Assembly (NCBI GenBank): GCA_022574315.1
Contig: JACZSH010000025.1
Location: 1-13,284 of the forward strand
DNA from: Chloroflexota bacterium
GTDB lineage: Bacteria; Chloroflexota; Dehalococcoidia; Dehalococcoidales; RBG-16-60-22
Direction of reading: 5' to 3'
Length of the DNA stretch: 13,284 nucleotides
Below the pieces are notes generated by a model. It ran no database searches. It was not told the DNA's origin and saw only the letters and a list, made by a program, of their open reading frames with translations. The position numbers were made by a program, and so were the translations under genes. Of this stretch, positions 1 through 7,445 are shown piece by piece. Within the stretch, counting starts at the first letter, position 1, and each line of letters begins with the position of its first letter.

Positions 1-1146
1 GGCAAATTCGTCCCGGAAACACTGATGTCGGCGCTGGGCGAGCTTGAATCGGCCTACGCCGAAGCCCGCACCGATACCGGTTTTCAGGCGCAGTACCGGC
101 AGCTATGCCGTGAATTTATCGGTCGGCCAACGCCCCTCTATCCGGCACAGCAGCTATCCGCCAGAACGGGCGGGGCGACTATCCTGCTGAAACGAGAAGA
201 CCTGGCCCATACCGGAGCGCACAAGATTAACAACGCCGTCGGCCAGGGACTGCTGGCCAAGCGCATGGGTAAAAAGCGGATAATCGCCGAGACGGGCGCC
301 GGCCAGCATGGTGTGGCGGCGGCCACTGTCTGCGCCATGCTGGACCTGGACTGTATCGTCTACATGGGCGAAGAGGACATACACCGCCAGATGCCCAACG
401 TACACCGCATGAAGCTGATGGGCGCCGAAGTACGCCCGGTAACCACCGGCAGCCAGACGCTAAAAGACGCCATCAACGAAGCCATCCGCGACTGGGTGAG
501 CAACGTCCGCGATACCTATTACCTTATCGGTTCGGTGGTCGGGCCGCACCCTTACCCGGTAATGGTGCGCGACTTCCAGTCGATAATCGGGCGGGAAACC
601 AGAGAGCAAGTCCTGGCCGCCTACCAGAGACTGCCCGACTACCTGGTGGCCTGCGTCGGGGGGGGAAGCAACGCCATCGGCCTGTTTCACCCGTTTTTCG
701 ACGATAAACAGGTCAAGTTCATCGGTGTCGAAGCGGCGGGGCGGGGGCTGGAGACAGGGCAGCATGCCGCCACGCTGGTGGCCGGACGGGCCGGTGTCCT
801 GCACGGGGCCAAGTCATACCTTCTGGAGGACAGCCACGGCCAGATACTGGCCACCCACAGTATCGCCGCCGGCCTGGACTATCCGGGGGTGGGGCCGGAA
901 CACAGCTACTACCGGGATTGCGGACGCGCCAGCTACGTAGCGGTCACCGACGAGCAGGCGCTGGAAGGTTTCAAGCTGCTCTGCAACACCGAGGGCATTA
1001 TTCCGGCGATTGAACCTTCCCACGCCATCTATCACGCCGCTGAATTAGCCGCCACTTTACCGCCGGAACAGATAATCGTCATCAACCTGTCCGGTCGCGG
1101 CGACAAAGACCTGGACATCATAGTCAAACTCATGGAGGCCGGATGA
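1..1146 (+). CDS. trpB: Tryptophan synthase beta chain (5' end cut by window)
   Basis: TrpB joins indole, passed from the alpha subunit, to L-serine with pyridoxal phosphate (PLP), giving tryptophan in the cytoplasm. The reading frame is open from base 1, and its first residues (GKFVPETLMSAL) match the usual TrpB N-terminus, so only about 15-20 residues are missing. The ATG at base 25 is internal. The PLP-binding lysine lies in HTGAHKINNAVGQ (residue 75 counted from base 1). AETGAGQHGVA follows as the active-site loop, and the glycine-rich phosphate-binding loop is CVGGGSNAIG. The C-terminal motif NLSGRGDKD is present and all key regions look intact. The stop codon overlaps the trpA start, as in many trp operons, which suggests translational coupling. 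Upstream trp genes are expected just outside the window. Identification is firm. Confidence 0.97.
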   Translation, partial: GKFVPETLMSALGELESAYAEARTDTGFQAQYRQLCREFIGRPTPLYPAQQLSARTGGATILLKREDLAHTGAHKINNAVGQGLLAKRMGKKRIIAETGAGQHGVAAATVCAMLDLDCIVYMGEEDIHRQMPNVHRMKLMGAEVRPVTTGSQTLKDAINEAIRDWVSNVRDTYYLIGSVVGPHPYPVMVRDFQSIIGRETREQVLAAYQRLPDYLVACVGGGSNAIGLFHPFFDDKQVKFIGVEAAGRGLETGQHAATLVAGRAGVLHGAKSYLLEDSHGQILATHSIAAGLDYPGVGPEHSYYRDCGRASYVAVTDEQALEGFKLLCNTEGIIPAIEPSHAIYHAAELAATLPPEQIIVINLSGRGDKDLDIIVKLMEAG

Positions 1147-1925
1147 TGAGCCGTATCGCCTCTGTTTTCCAGTCGGGCCGCAAGGCATTGATTGCTTACA
1201 TCACCGTGGGCTACCCCGATATTGAAGCCACCGAAAAGATAGCCGCCGTCCTGGTAAAGTCCGGCTGCGACCTTATCGAGCTGGGGATTCCTTTTTCCGA
1301 CCCGCTGGCCGATGGCGCCACCATCCAGAAGACGAGTTTCCAGGCCCTCCAGCAGGGTGTAACGCCGGAAACGTGCCTCGAAGTGGCTTCCCGGCTGTCG
1401 GCAAAGATAGCCGCCCCCCTGGTCTTCATGACCTATTACAACCCGGTATTTAATTTTGGCCTGGAGGCTTTCTGCGGGCGCTGTGCCGGCTCTGGAATCA
1501 GCGGCTTGATAATCCCCGATTTGCCGCCCGAAGAAGCCTCAGAACTGGAAGACGTTACCCGCCAGTATGGACTCGACCTCATCTACCTCCTGGCACCCAC
1601 CAGCCCCGACGGGCGTATCGCCGTTGTCGCCGCCCGGTCGCGAGGTTTTATCTACCTGACCTCCCTCACCGGCGTAACCGGCGCCAGGCAATCACTGCCC
1701 CCGGACCTGGAGGAATTCATCGCCCGGGTCAGACAGCAGGCAAAACAGCCTCTCTGCGTTGGCTTCGGCGTGTCCAATCCGGAACAGGCGGGACGAATCG
1801 CCGGAATAGCCGATGGCGTCATCGTCGGCAGCCGCCTCCTGGAACTGGTTGAAGAGGACCCCAGCCTATCCTTGCTCAAAGACTTCACCCTGAGCCTGAG
1901 AAAGGCCATGGATTTAAGCGAATAA
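1146..1925 (+). CDS. trpA: Tryptophan synthase alpha chain
   Basis: TrpA cleaves indole-3-glycerol phosphate to indole and glyceraldehyde 3-phosphate; indole then moves to TrpB through a tunnel. The 259-residue product has the usual TIM-barrel length. The catalytic pair is visible in the motif ELGIPFSDPLADGA: Glu45 and Asp56, counted from the second ATG. The later motifs IIPDLPPEEA, YLTSLTGVTGAR and GFGVSNPEQ are family hallmarks. Two ATGs are adjacent, at 1143 and 1146. I chose 1146 because the GGAGG at 1134-1138 then sits 7 bases upstream rather than 4. It also makes the TGATG overlap with the trpB stop, and homologues begin like MSRI. No clear terminator follows; the next 185 bases hold a new promoter. 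Confidence 0.96.
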   Translation: MSRIASVFQSGRKALIAYITVGYPDIEATEKIAAVLVKSGCDLIELGIPFSDPLADGATIQKTSFQALQQGVTPETCLEVASRLSAKIAAPLVFMTYYNPVFNFGLEAFCGRCAGSGISGLIIPDLPPEEASELEDVTRQYGLDLIYLLAPTSPDGRIAVVAARSRGFIYLTSLTGVTGARQSLPPDLEEFIARVRQQAKQPLCVGFGVSNPEQAGRIAGIADGVIVGSRLLELVEEDPSLSLLKDFTLSLRKAMDLSE

Positions 1926-2013
1926 AGGGGAAATAACCGCCACCCCCGCCGGCGCTAACGGCTCGGCAGTATCCCTCAATCTCTTTCCTGCCTTCAGCTC
2001 TCGGCTTCGCTCA

Positions 2014-2033
2014 GTCAGGATAAACGACCTGAC
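2014..2033 (+). repeat. Perfect 6-bp inverted repeat upstream of the DUF948/YtxH promoter
   Basis: GTCAGG at 2014-2019 and CCTGAC at 2028-2033 are perfect complements with an 8-base loop. The element ends 11 bases before the -35 box of the next promoter. No T-run follows, so it is a poor intrinsic terminator for the trp genes. It could be an operator site or have no role. Confidence 0.4.
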
Positions 2034-2044
2034 CGGGCTACCTC

Positions 2045-2073
2045 TTTACATGTTATCAGGAGAGGGATACAAT
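2045..2073 (+). promoter_or_regulatory. Sigma70-type promoter before the DUF948/YtxH genes
   Basis: TTTACA (2045-2050) and TACAAT (2068-2073) are each one base from consensus and are separated by the ideal 17 bases. Transcription would start near 2080, about 30 bases before the GTG start at 2111. This makes the downstream genes a unit separate from the trp operon. An AGGAGAGG followed by ATG at 2072 overlaps the -10 box and opens an 11-codon ORF ending at 2107; I treat that as chance. Confidence 0.6.
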
Positions 2074-2110
2074 GAAACCAGATAATATTCTAAGATGGAG
2101 GTGGTAATCA

Positions 2111-2380
2111 GTGAGCATCGAGTGGTTTCGCGACCTGGCGATTATTATTCTGGGCCTGGGAATAACCATCGTCGCCATATCCCTGGGGATACTGGCCTGG
2201 CTGCTTTACCGCAAACTCAAGCCGATACTGGCCTCGGTAAAAGCCACCACCAAAACCGTCGAGAAATTTTCCGCCACTGTTGAGGAGGAAATATATCAAC
2301 CCCTCGCCCAGGTGGCCGCTTTTATCCACGGCATACGCAAAGCGGTAAACTTAACCAGCCGATTTACGAAACGTAAGTAA
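2111..2380 (+). CDS. DUF948-like small membrane protein
   Basis: This 89-residue protein starts with one long hydrophobic helix (about residues 8-32), followed by a charged amphipathic region (KATTKTVEKFSATVEEE) likely to form a coiled coil. That layout fits the DUF948/YtxG-type family, often encoded next to YtxH proteins and linked to general stress in Bacillus. The start is GTG, chosen because a strong GGAGGTGG (2096-2103) lies 7 bases upstream. The YtxH-like gene follows after 12 bases, so the two are very likely cotranscribed from the promoter at 2045-2073. The molecular function is unknown. The gene call is solid; the family name rests on architecture and neighbourhood. Confidence 0.8.
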   Translation: MSIEWFRDLAIIILGLGITIVAISLGILAWLLYRKLKPILASVKATTKTVEKFSATVEEEIYQPLAQVAAFIHGIRKAVNLTSRFTKRK

Positions 2381-2392
2381 GGAGGAGGAAAG

Positions 2393-2635
2393 ATGACTGA
2401 AAAAGATACGGGTGCCAGTTTCATTGTCGGGTTCATGGTTGGAGCCGCCATCGGGGCCGCCATCGGTTTTCTCTATGCGCCAAAAACGGGTAAAGAGACC
2501 CGGGCGCTGCTGAAGGAAAAGGCAATGGAGGCTAAGGAGAAAGCCGGCGAAGTGGCTGAGAAAACGAAGGAAGCTGCCATCAAGGCCGAAAAAAGAGTGG
2601 AAGAAAAGCTCCACCACAAGCCAGCCAAGGAGTAA
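2393..2635 (+). CDS. YtxH-like general stress family protein
   Basis: This 80-residue protein has a glycine/alanine-rich membrane helix (about residues 9-27), then the family hallmark APKTGKETR. A long Lys/Glu/Ala-rich amphipathic helix follows and could form a coiled coil. This order is typical of the YtxH family (gas vesicle GvpP-like in some databases). These are small membrane-anchored proteins that are stress-induced in Bacillus, with no known biochemical activity. The start ATG has a very strong AGGAGGAGG-type ribosome site immediately upstream. The gene follows the DUF948-like gene by 12 bases, a common pairing that suggests the two products act together at the membrane. Confidence 0.88.
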   Translation: MTEKDTGASFIVGFMVGAAIGAAIGFLYAPKTGKETRALLKEKAMEAKEKAGEVAEKTKEAAIKAEKRVEEKLHHKPAKE

Positions 2636-2719
2636 GCCACCGGATATCCACGGCGCTGGCATTGAGACCCTCTCTCCAGTTTCAGCACCGGCAAGTGAGC
2701 CAGATGAGTTACACATATA

Positions 2720-3808
2720 ATGATTGATTATATTAACAAACACTGGCGCCTGATTACCCTGGTCCTGAGCATCATCATCGTATTGTGGATTCTGTACCTG
2801 CTGCGGATGGCCTTAATTCCTTTCGTTTTCGGTCTGGTGCTGGTCTATCTTTTAATGCCCGCCATCACCTGGTTTGAGGGGAAATTACCCCACCCGGGGA
2901 GCAAGCCACGACTGAAGCGCGCCCTTTCCATCCTCCTGGTATTTATGGTCATACTTGGTTTCATAGGCCTGTTTTCTTACTTTATCGTGACGACGATCAT
3001 TGATTCGTCCGTAATCCTGCTGGAGAGCGCTCCTTTCTTCATCGGTAAAAGTCTACACCAGATACAGCAGTGGCTTGAGGTGGTGCGAGAGCAGTTCCCC
3101 CCCGAAATACGCGCCGAAGTAGACAGAGCCCTGCTGGAAGGCGGCGTGGCGCTGGGTAATGCCATACGAAATGCCTTCGTCCAGGGTATCACCTTCATTC
3201 CACAGACTTTCCCCCTATTTCTTGGCCTGGCAGCCCTGCCCCTCTTCTTCTTCTACCTGTTAAAGGACTCGGAAAAGCTGACTCAGAATCTGTACTCGGC
3301 GCTGACACCGGGCGTAGCCGAACATGTCAGGAACCTGGTGTGTATCCTGGAAAGAGTGCTCGGCAGGTATATCCGGGCGCAACTGATGCTCGGACTTATC
3401 GTGGCTTACTTTACTTTCATCGGGTTACTCGTGCTCGGTATCCCTTTTGCGCCCGTGCTGGCCCTGCTGGCGGGCGTGGGAGAGCTCATCCCAACGCTGG
3501 GGCCCTGGTTAAGTGGCGCTGTTGTGGTCATCGTCACCCTGGCGCTAGCCCCGGACAAAGTGCTCTGGGTTATCTTTCTCTTCATGGGCATCCAGTTGCT
3601 GGAGAATAGCCTGCTTGTCCCCAGGATTCAAGGTGGTTATCTGCGGATACATCCGGCCGTGCTGATAATGCTGTTAGTCCTGGGGGCCTACATTGCCGGC
3701 ATCTGGGGCCTTTTACTGGCCGCTCCGCTGACGGCTACCGGCGTGGAGATTTACAAGTACGTGCGCCACTGCTACCAGGCGGAGAAGACAGAACAACCCG
3801 GCGAGTAG
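2720..3808 (+). CDS. AI-2E/PerM family membrane transporter
   Basis: This 362-residue polytopic membrane protein has about seven or eight hydrophobic segments. Two N-terminal helices (residues 12-50) precede a third near 75-95, then a charged soluble stretch (about 100-150), then a dense C-terminal block. The C-terminal motifs GVGELIPTLGPWLSG, ENSLLVPRIQG and LRIHPAVLIMLLVLG, ending in GLLLAAPL, are hallmarks of the AI-2E/PerM/YdiK family. Members are proposed to export or take up small molecules such as autoinducer-2, or act as Na+/H+ exchangers, so the substrate cannot be told from sequence. The start has no convincing Shine-Dalgarno, and a TATAAT overlaps the ATG, so initiation may be unusual. 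It probably extends the DUF948-YtxH unit, 84 bases downstream. Confidence 0.9.
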   Translation: MIDYINKHWRLITLVLSIIIVLWILYLLRMALIPFVFGLVLVYLLMPAITWFEGKLPHPGSKPRLKRALSILLVFMVILGFIGLFSYFIVTTIIDSSVILLESAPFFIGKSLHQIQQWLEVVREQFPPEIRAEVDRALLEGGVALGNAIRNAFVQGITFIPQTFPLFLGLAALPLFFFYLLKDSEKLTQNLYSALTPGVAEHVRNLVCILERVLGRYIRAQLMLGLIVAYFTFIGLLVLGIPFAPVLALLAGVGELIPTLGPWLSGAVVVIVTLALAPDKVLWVIFLFMGIQLLENSLLVPRIQGGYLRIHPAVLIMLLVLGAYIAGIWGLLLAAPLTATGVEIYKYVRHCYQAEKTEQPGE

Positions 3809-3844
3809 AATTCATACCTCCGTCTGTCCCATCAGGCTTGACTC

Positions 3845-3853
3845 TGTTATAAT
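3845..3853 (+). promoter_or_regulatory. Extended -10 promoter of polA placed for a leaderless transcript
   Basis: TGTTATAAT is a perfect extended -10 element (TGn plus TATAAT). The hexamer spans positions -12 to -7 relative to the polA ATG at 3860. A start 7 bases past the hexamer would fall on the A of ATG. No good -35 lies 16-18 bases upstream, as often seen for extended -10 promoters. No Shine-Dalgarno is present before the ATG, consistent with a leaderless mRNA. Confidence 0.6.
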
Positions 3854-3859
3854 TAAGCC

Positions 3860-6577
3860 ATGGAAAAGCCCCGGCTGGTTCTCTTTGACGGCAATGCCCT
3901 GATTCACCGCGCCTACCATGCCCTGCCACCCCTGACGGTGAGTAAGACCGGGGAAATGGTCGGGGCGGTCTACGGCTTTACTCAGATGCTGCTCAAGGTA
4001 ATAAACGAGCTTAAACCCACCCATTATGCCATCGCTTTCGATAAAAAAGCGCCCACCTTCCGGCACCAGCTTTTCGACCAGTACAAGGCACACCGGCCAC
4101 CAACCCCGGCAGAGCTAATCAACCAGATCGGACGGGTGCGGGAGATGGTGCAGGCCTTCCACATTCCTATTTTCGAACTTGATGACTACGAGGCGGACGA
4201 CCTGCTGGGCACGCTCAGCCACCAGGCCAGTCGGCAAGACATTGACACCGTTATCGTCACCGGTGATGCCGACGCCATGCAGCTGGTCTCGCCCCGGGTT
4301 AAAGTCCTTTATCCCAAACCGGGCAAAAGTTTCAGCGACACCATGCTTTACGATGAAGACGCGGTGAGTAGCAAGTACGGCGTGAAGCCAGCACACATCA
4401 CCGACCTCAAGGGACTGATGGGCGACCCTTCGGATAACATCCCTGGCGTACCCGGCATCGGCAGTAAAACTGCCGTCAAGCTCATCCGGCAATTTGGCAC
4501 CGTGGAAGAGATATACGCCCACCTGGGCGAGGTAACCCCACCCCGCATCCAGAAAATACTACGGGAAAACGAGGCTATCGCCCGCCAGAGCAAAGAGCTG
4601 GCCACCATCGTTATCGAGACGCCGGTCAGCTTGAACCTGGACGACTGCCGGGTCAGCCAGTTCGACCACCAGCGGGTAACCGAACTTTTCCGTGAACTTG
4701 AGTTTACCAGACTGAGCACAAGGTTACCCCAATTTGGGGAACAGATAACCGATGCCGGTAACGCCGATACCCGCAAGGTACTACCGACAAGCTACCGGGT
4801 GGTCAAGACGACGTCAGACCTGGATGAACTGCTGAACCGCCTGGCCACGGTAAAGTCGTTCGCCTTTGACACGGAGACGACCGGCCTGAACCCGATGACG
4901 GCACAGCTGGTGGGCATATCCGTATCGCCCGCCCCCGCTGAGGCTTACTATATCCCGCTGGGGCACGTTGGTTGGGGGCAGGTGGAGCAATTGCCGCTCC
5001 AGCAGGTCCTCGACCGCCTCCAGGTCCCGCTGGCGGACGCCGGTCTGGGCAAGCTCGCCCACAACGGCAAGTACGACATGATGGTGCTGTCTCAGCACGG
5101 GGTAACCGTTAATAACCTCACTTTTGATACCATGGTCGCCGCTTACTTGCTGGGAGAGAAAGCTATCGGACTGAAAAGCCTCGCCTTCAATAAGCTGGAT
5201 ATTGAAATGACGCCCATCTCCGAACTCATCGGCTCGGGGGCCAAACAACGGTCCATGTCCCAGGTCGAGATTGCGCAGGCCGCCGACTACGCCTGCGCCG
5301 ACGCCGACATGACGGGTCGGCTGGCCTCGCTGCTTGAAGCCGAGCTTAAGGAAGAGGGACTATGGGAGCTATTCTCAGCAGTTGAAATGCCGCTGGTGCC
5401 GGTGCTCCTGCAGATGGAACGGAACGGCATCGCCCTGGACAAAGAATTGTTGTCCGGCATGTCACGTCAGCTCGGTGAACAGTTAATAAAGCTTGAAGAA
5501 GAAATATTCTGCACCGCCGGCCGTCAGTTCAACATCAACTCTCCCCAGCAACTGGGCACCGTCCTCTTCGAGGAACTTAAACTACCGGCGGCACGCAAGG
5601 GAAAGAGCGGCTACTCCACGGAAGCCTCAATACTAGGCGCGCTCCGCGAAGAATATAAAATAGCCGGGCTTATCCTGGACTACCGCCAGTTGACCAAGCT
5701 GAAGTCAACCTACGTTGACGCCCTGCCTGCTCTGATAAACACCAAGACAGGCCGGGTGCACACCAGCTTCAACCAGACACGGGCAATAACCGGTCGGCTG
5801 TCTTCCAGTGAGCCCAACCTGCAAAACATCCCCATTCGCGGCGAACTGGGGAAGGAAATAAGGAAAGCATTCGTCGCTCCGGCGGGCACCTGTCTCCTGG
5901 GCGCCGATTACTCGCAGATTGACCTGCGGGTGCTGGCGCACCTGTCTCAGGACCCGAACCTGCTCCAGGCTTTTAACCGGGACGAGGACATCCACGCCGC
6001 CACGGCGGCGCAGCTTTTCAGCGTGGACGCTGCCGAAGTCACCTCTGACATGCGCCGGCTAGCCAAGACGGTTAACTTCGGGGTCATCTACGGTATGAGC
6101 GAGTACGGACTGGAGCAAGCCACCGAACTGTCGCGAGAGGAAGCCTCCCGGTTCATCGCCGGCTACTTTGAAAAATACGCAGCGGTAAAGCAATACCTCG
6201 AAGCAACCAAGGAGCAGGCACGAAAAACCGGCCGTGTCCAGACCATGCTGGGCAGGCGGCGCTTTATCCCGGAAATAAACTCAGCCAATCGCCAGGTGAG
6301 GGAAGCCGCCGAACGCACCGCCATCAACATGCCGGTGCAGGGCACCTCCGCCGATATTATCAAAGTGGCCATGATTAACCTGTACCGGGAGACGGCGAAA
6401 CGCCAACTGAAAAGCAAGCTACTGCTGCAGGTACACGACGAACTCGTCTTCGAAGTGCCCGGGGAAGAACTGGAAACGATGCGCCAGCTTGTCCCGGAGA
6501 TAATGTCCGCCGCCCTGAAACTCAGCGTCCCGCTGAAAGTGGACACCAGGACCGGCGCCAACTGGGAGGAGATATAA
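3860..6577 (+). CDS. polA: DNA polymerase I with 5'-3' and 3'-5' exonuclease domains
   Basis: This 905-residue family A polymerase fills gaps and removes primers in replication and repair. The N-terminal flap/5' exonuclease domain (about 1-290) shows LFDGNALIHRA, DDYEADDLLG, VTGDADAMQLV and GDPSDNIPGVPGIG. The proofreading domain (about 315-500) keeps its acidic residues: Asp337 and Glu339 in FDTETTG, Asp406 in HNGKYD, and Asp483 in ADADMT. This is unlike Taq, which has lost them. The polymerase domain has motif A DYSQIDLR (catalytic Asp683), motif B KTVNFGVIYG (Lys736, Phe740) and motif C VHDE (858-861). Motif A has Asp688 where most family members have the steric-gate Glu. The ATG lies just after an extended -10 box without a ribosome site. 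mutM follows after 4 bases. Confidence 0.98.
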   Translation: MEKPRLVLFDGNALIHRAYHALPPLTVSKTGEMVGAVYGFTQMLLKVINELKPTHYAIAFDKKAPTFRHQLFDQYKAHRPPTPAELINQIGRVREMVQAFHIPIFELDDYEADDLLGTLSHQASRQDIDTVIVTGDADAMQLVSPRVKVLYPKPGKSFSDTMLYDEDAVSSKYGVKPAHITDLKGLMGDPSDNIPGVPGIGSKTAVKLIRQFGTVEEIYAHLGEVTPPRIQKILRENEAIARQSKELATIVIETPVSLNLDDCRVSQFDHQRVTELFRELEFTRLSTRLPQFGEQITDAGNADTRKVLPTSYRVVKTTSDLDELLNRLATVKSFAFDTETTGLNPMTAQLVGISVSPAPAEAYYIPLGHVGWGQVEQLPLQQVLDRLQVPLADAGLGKLAHNGKYDMMVLSQHGVTVNNLTFDTMVAAYLLGEKAIGLKSLAFNKLDIEMTPISELIGSGAKQRSMSQVEIAQAADYACADADMTGRLASLLEAELKEEGLWELFSAVEMPLVPVLLQMERNGIALDKELLSGMSRQLGEQLIKLEEEIFCTAGRQFNINSPQQLGTVLFEELKLPAARKGKSGYSTEASILGALREEYKIAGLILDYRQLTKLKSTYVDALPALINTKTGRVHTSFNQTRAITGRLSSSEPNLQNIPIRGELGKEIRKAFVAPAGTCLLGADYSQIDLRVLAHLSQDPNLLQAFNRDEDIHAATAAQLFSVDAAEVTSDMRRLAKTVNFGVIYGMSEYGLEQATELSREEASRFIAGYFEKYAAVKQYLEATKEQARKTGRVQTMLGRRRFIPEINSANRQVREAAERTAINMPVQGTSADIIKVAMINLYRETAKRQLKSKLLLQVHDELVFEVPGEELETMRQLVPEIMSAALKLSVPLKVDTRTGANWEEI

Positions 6578-6581
6578 TAAA

Positions 6582-7400
6582 ATGCCGGAATTACCTGAAG
6601 TTGAAACCGTAAAAAATGAGCTGATGCCCCACATTATCGGGCGCAAGCTCACCGACATCACCTTTTTCTGGGAAGGAATCGTGAAACAGCTCTCAGCCGC
6701 CGAATTCCGCTCTCGCCTCATCGGTCAGGAAATAACCGGACTGGACAGGCACGGCAAGTATCTTGTCTTCACCCTGTCCGGTGACCATTTGATGGTGATG
6801 CATCTCAAGATGAGTGGTTCCCTGCTGGTAAGCCAGGATTCCACCGAGCCGCCGAAGTATACCCGGGCAATTATTCATCTGGACACGGGGACCAGGATAA
6901 TCTTCCGCGACCCGCGTAAATTCGGGGCGATGTGGCTGGTAGACGACCGGCGGACGATAACCGATAAACTAGGCCCGGAACCGCTGGAAGATAACTTCAC
7001 GCCCGCCGTGCTGGCACAACGGCTGCACCACCGCAAGGCGCCGATAAAAGCCCTGCTCTGCGACCAGTCCGTTATCGCCGGCATCGGCAACATGTACGCC
7101 GACGAGGCCCTCTTTGCCGCCCGGATACACCCCCTACGATGGGGAGGCAGCCTGTCTCCGGAAGAGATTGAACGGCTTTTTCAGGCCATCCAGCAGATAT
7201 TGAGGACGGCCATCGCCAACAAGGGTGCCAGCATCGTCAACTACTACCGCCCCAGCGGCGAGCCGGGAACCGCCCATTTCGAGTTCAAGGTAGCCCACGG
7301 CCGCGGCAGCACCTGCCCCGTCCACAACATTCCCATCCAGCGCATCACGGTGCGGAATCGCGGCACCTACTTCTGCCCCAAGTGTCAGGTGGAAACCTAG
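6582..7400 (+). CDS. mutM: Formamidopyrimidine-DNA glycosylase
   Basis: MutM/Fpg removes 8-oxoguanine and other oxidised purines from DNA and nicks the abasic site by beta/delta elimination. The N-terminus MPELPEVETV carries the catalytic Pro2 (counting Met as 1) and Glu3; Lys59 in RHGKYLVF is the conserved DNA-binding lysine. The helix-two-turn-helix region contains GIGNMYADEALF. The C-terminal zinc finger reads Cys245-x2-His248-x16-Cys265-x2-Cys268, with Arg260 kept. The second ligand is normally Cys, so this finger is CCHC-like in composition rather than four Cys. Length (272) is normal. A strong GGGAGGAGA at 6564-6572 inside the end of polA supports the start, and the 4-base gap indicates cotranscription with polA. 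Confidence 0.97.
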   Translation: MPELPEVETVKNELMPHIIGRKLTDITFFWEGIVKQLSAAEFRSRLIGQEITGLDRHGKYLVFTLSGDHLMVMHLKMSGSLLVSQDSTEPPKYTRAIIHLDTGTRIIFRDPRKFGAMWLVDDRRTITDKLGPEPLEDNFTPAVLAQRLHHRKAPIKALLCDQSVIAGIGNMYADEALFAARIHPLRWGGSLSPEEIERLFQAIQQILRTAIANKGASIVNYYRPSGEPGTAHFEFKVAHGRGSTCPVHNIPIQRITVRNRGTYFCPKCQVET

Positions 7401-7429
7401 TCATCTCAGAGGCGGAAAGGCGGCTATTT

Positions 7430-7442
7430 GCCGGTGCCCGGC
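7430..7442. terminator. Possible weak hairpin between convergent mutM and the CvpA-like gene
   Basis: GCCGGTGCCCGGC is a perfect 5-bp GC stem with a 3-base loop in the 45-base gap between the mutM stop and the stop of the convergent gene. It could help end transcription from either side. Only short T-runs flank it (CTTT on the + strand; AAATAG on the other), so it is not a textbook intrinsic terminator. Confidence 0.3.
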
Positions 7443-7445
7443 GCT

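Noticed and set aside
1926..2013. Search for a trp operon terminator after trpA.
   Set aside because: Only short GC repeats (GCCG/CGGC) are present and no T-run follows, so no intrinsic terminator can be supported.
2072..2107. An 11-codon ORF with two Trp codons (MKPDNILRWRW) just downstream of trpBA, suggestive of an attenuator leader peptide.
   Set aside because: It lies after, not before, the trp genes. The Trp codons are simply the GGAGGTGG ribosome site of the next gene read in frame, and no attenuator hairpin with a T-run follows.
4348..4776. A 142-codon - strand frame and several similar ones opposite polA.
   Set aside because: They are shadows of a GC-rich coding sequence, rich in Ser/Arg/Leu, with no motifs, and polA is complete and conserved in the other direction.
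6573..6578. TATAAT just before mutM as an internal promoter.
   Set aside because: It covers -9 to -4 of the ATG, too close for a -10 box serving that start. It overlaps the polA stop codon, and mutM has a strong ribosome site fitting cotranslation from the polA mRNA.
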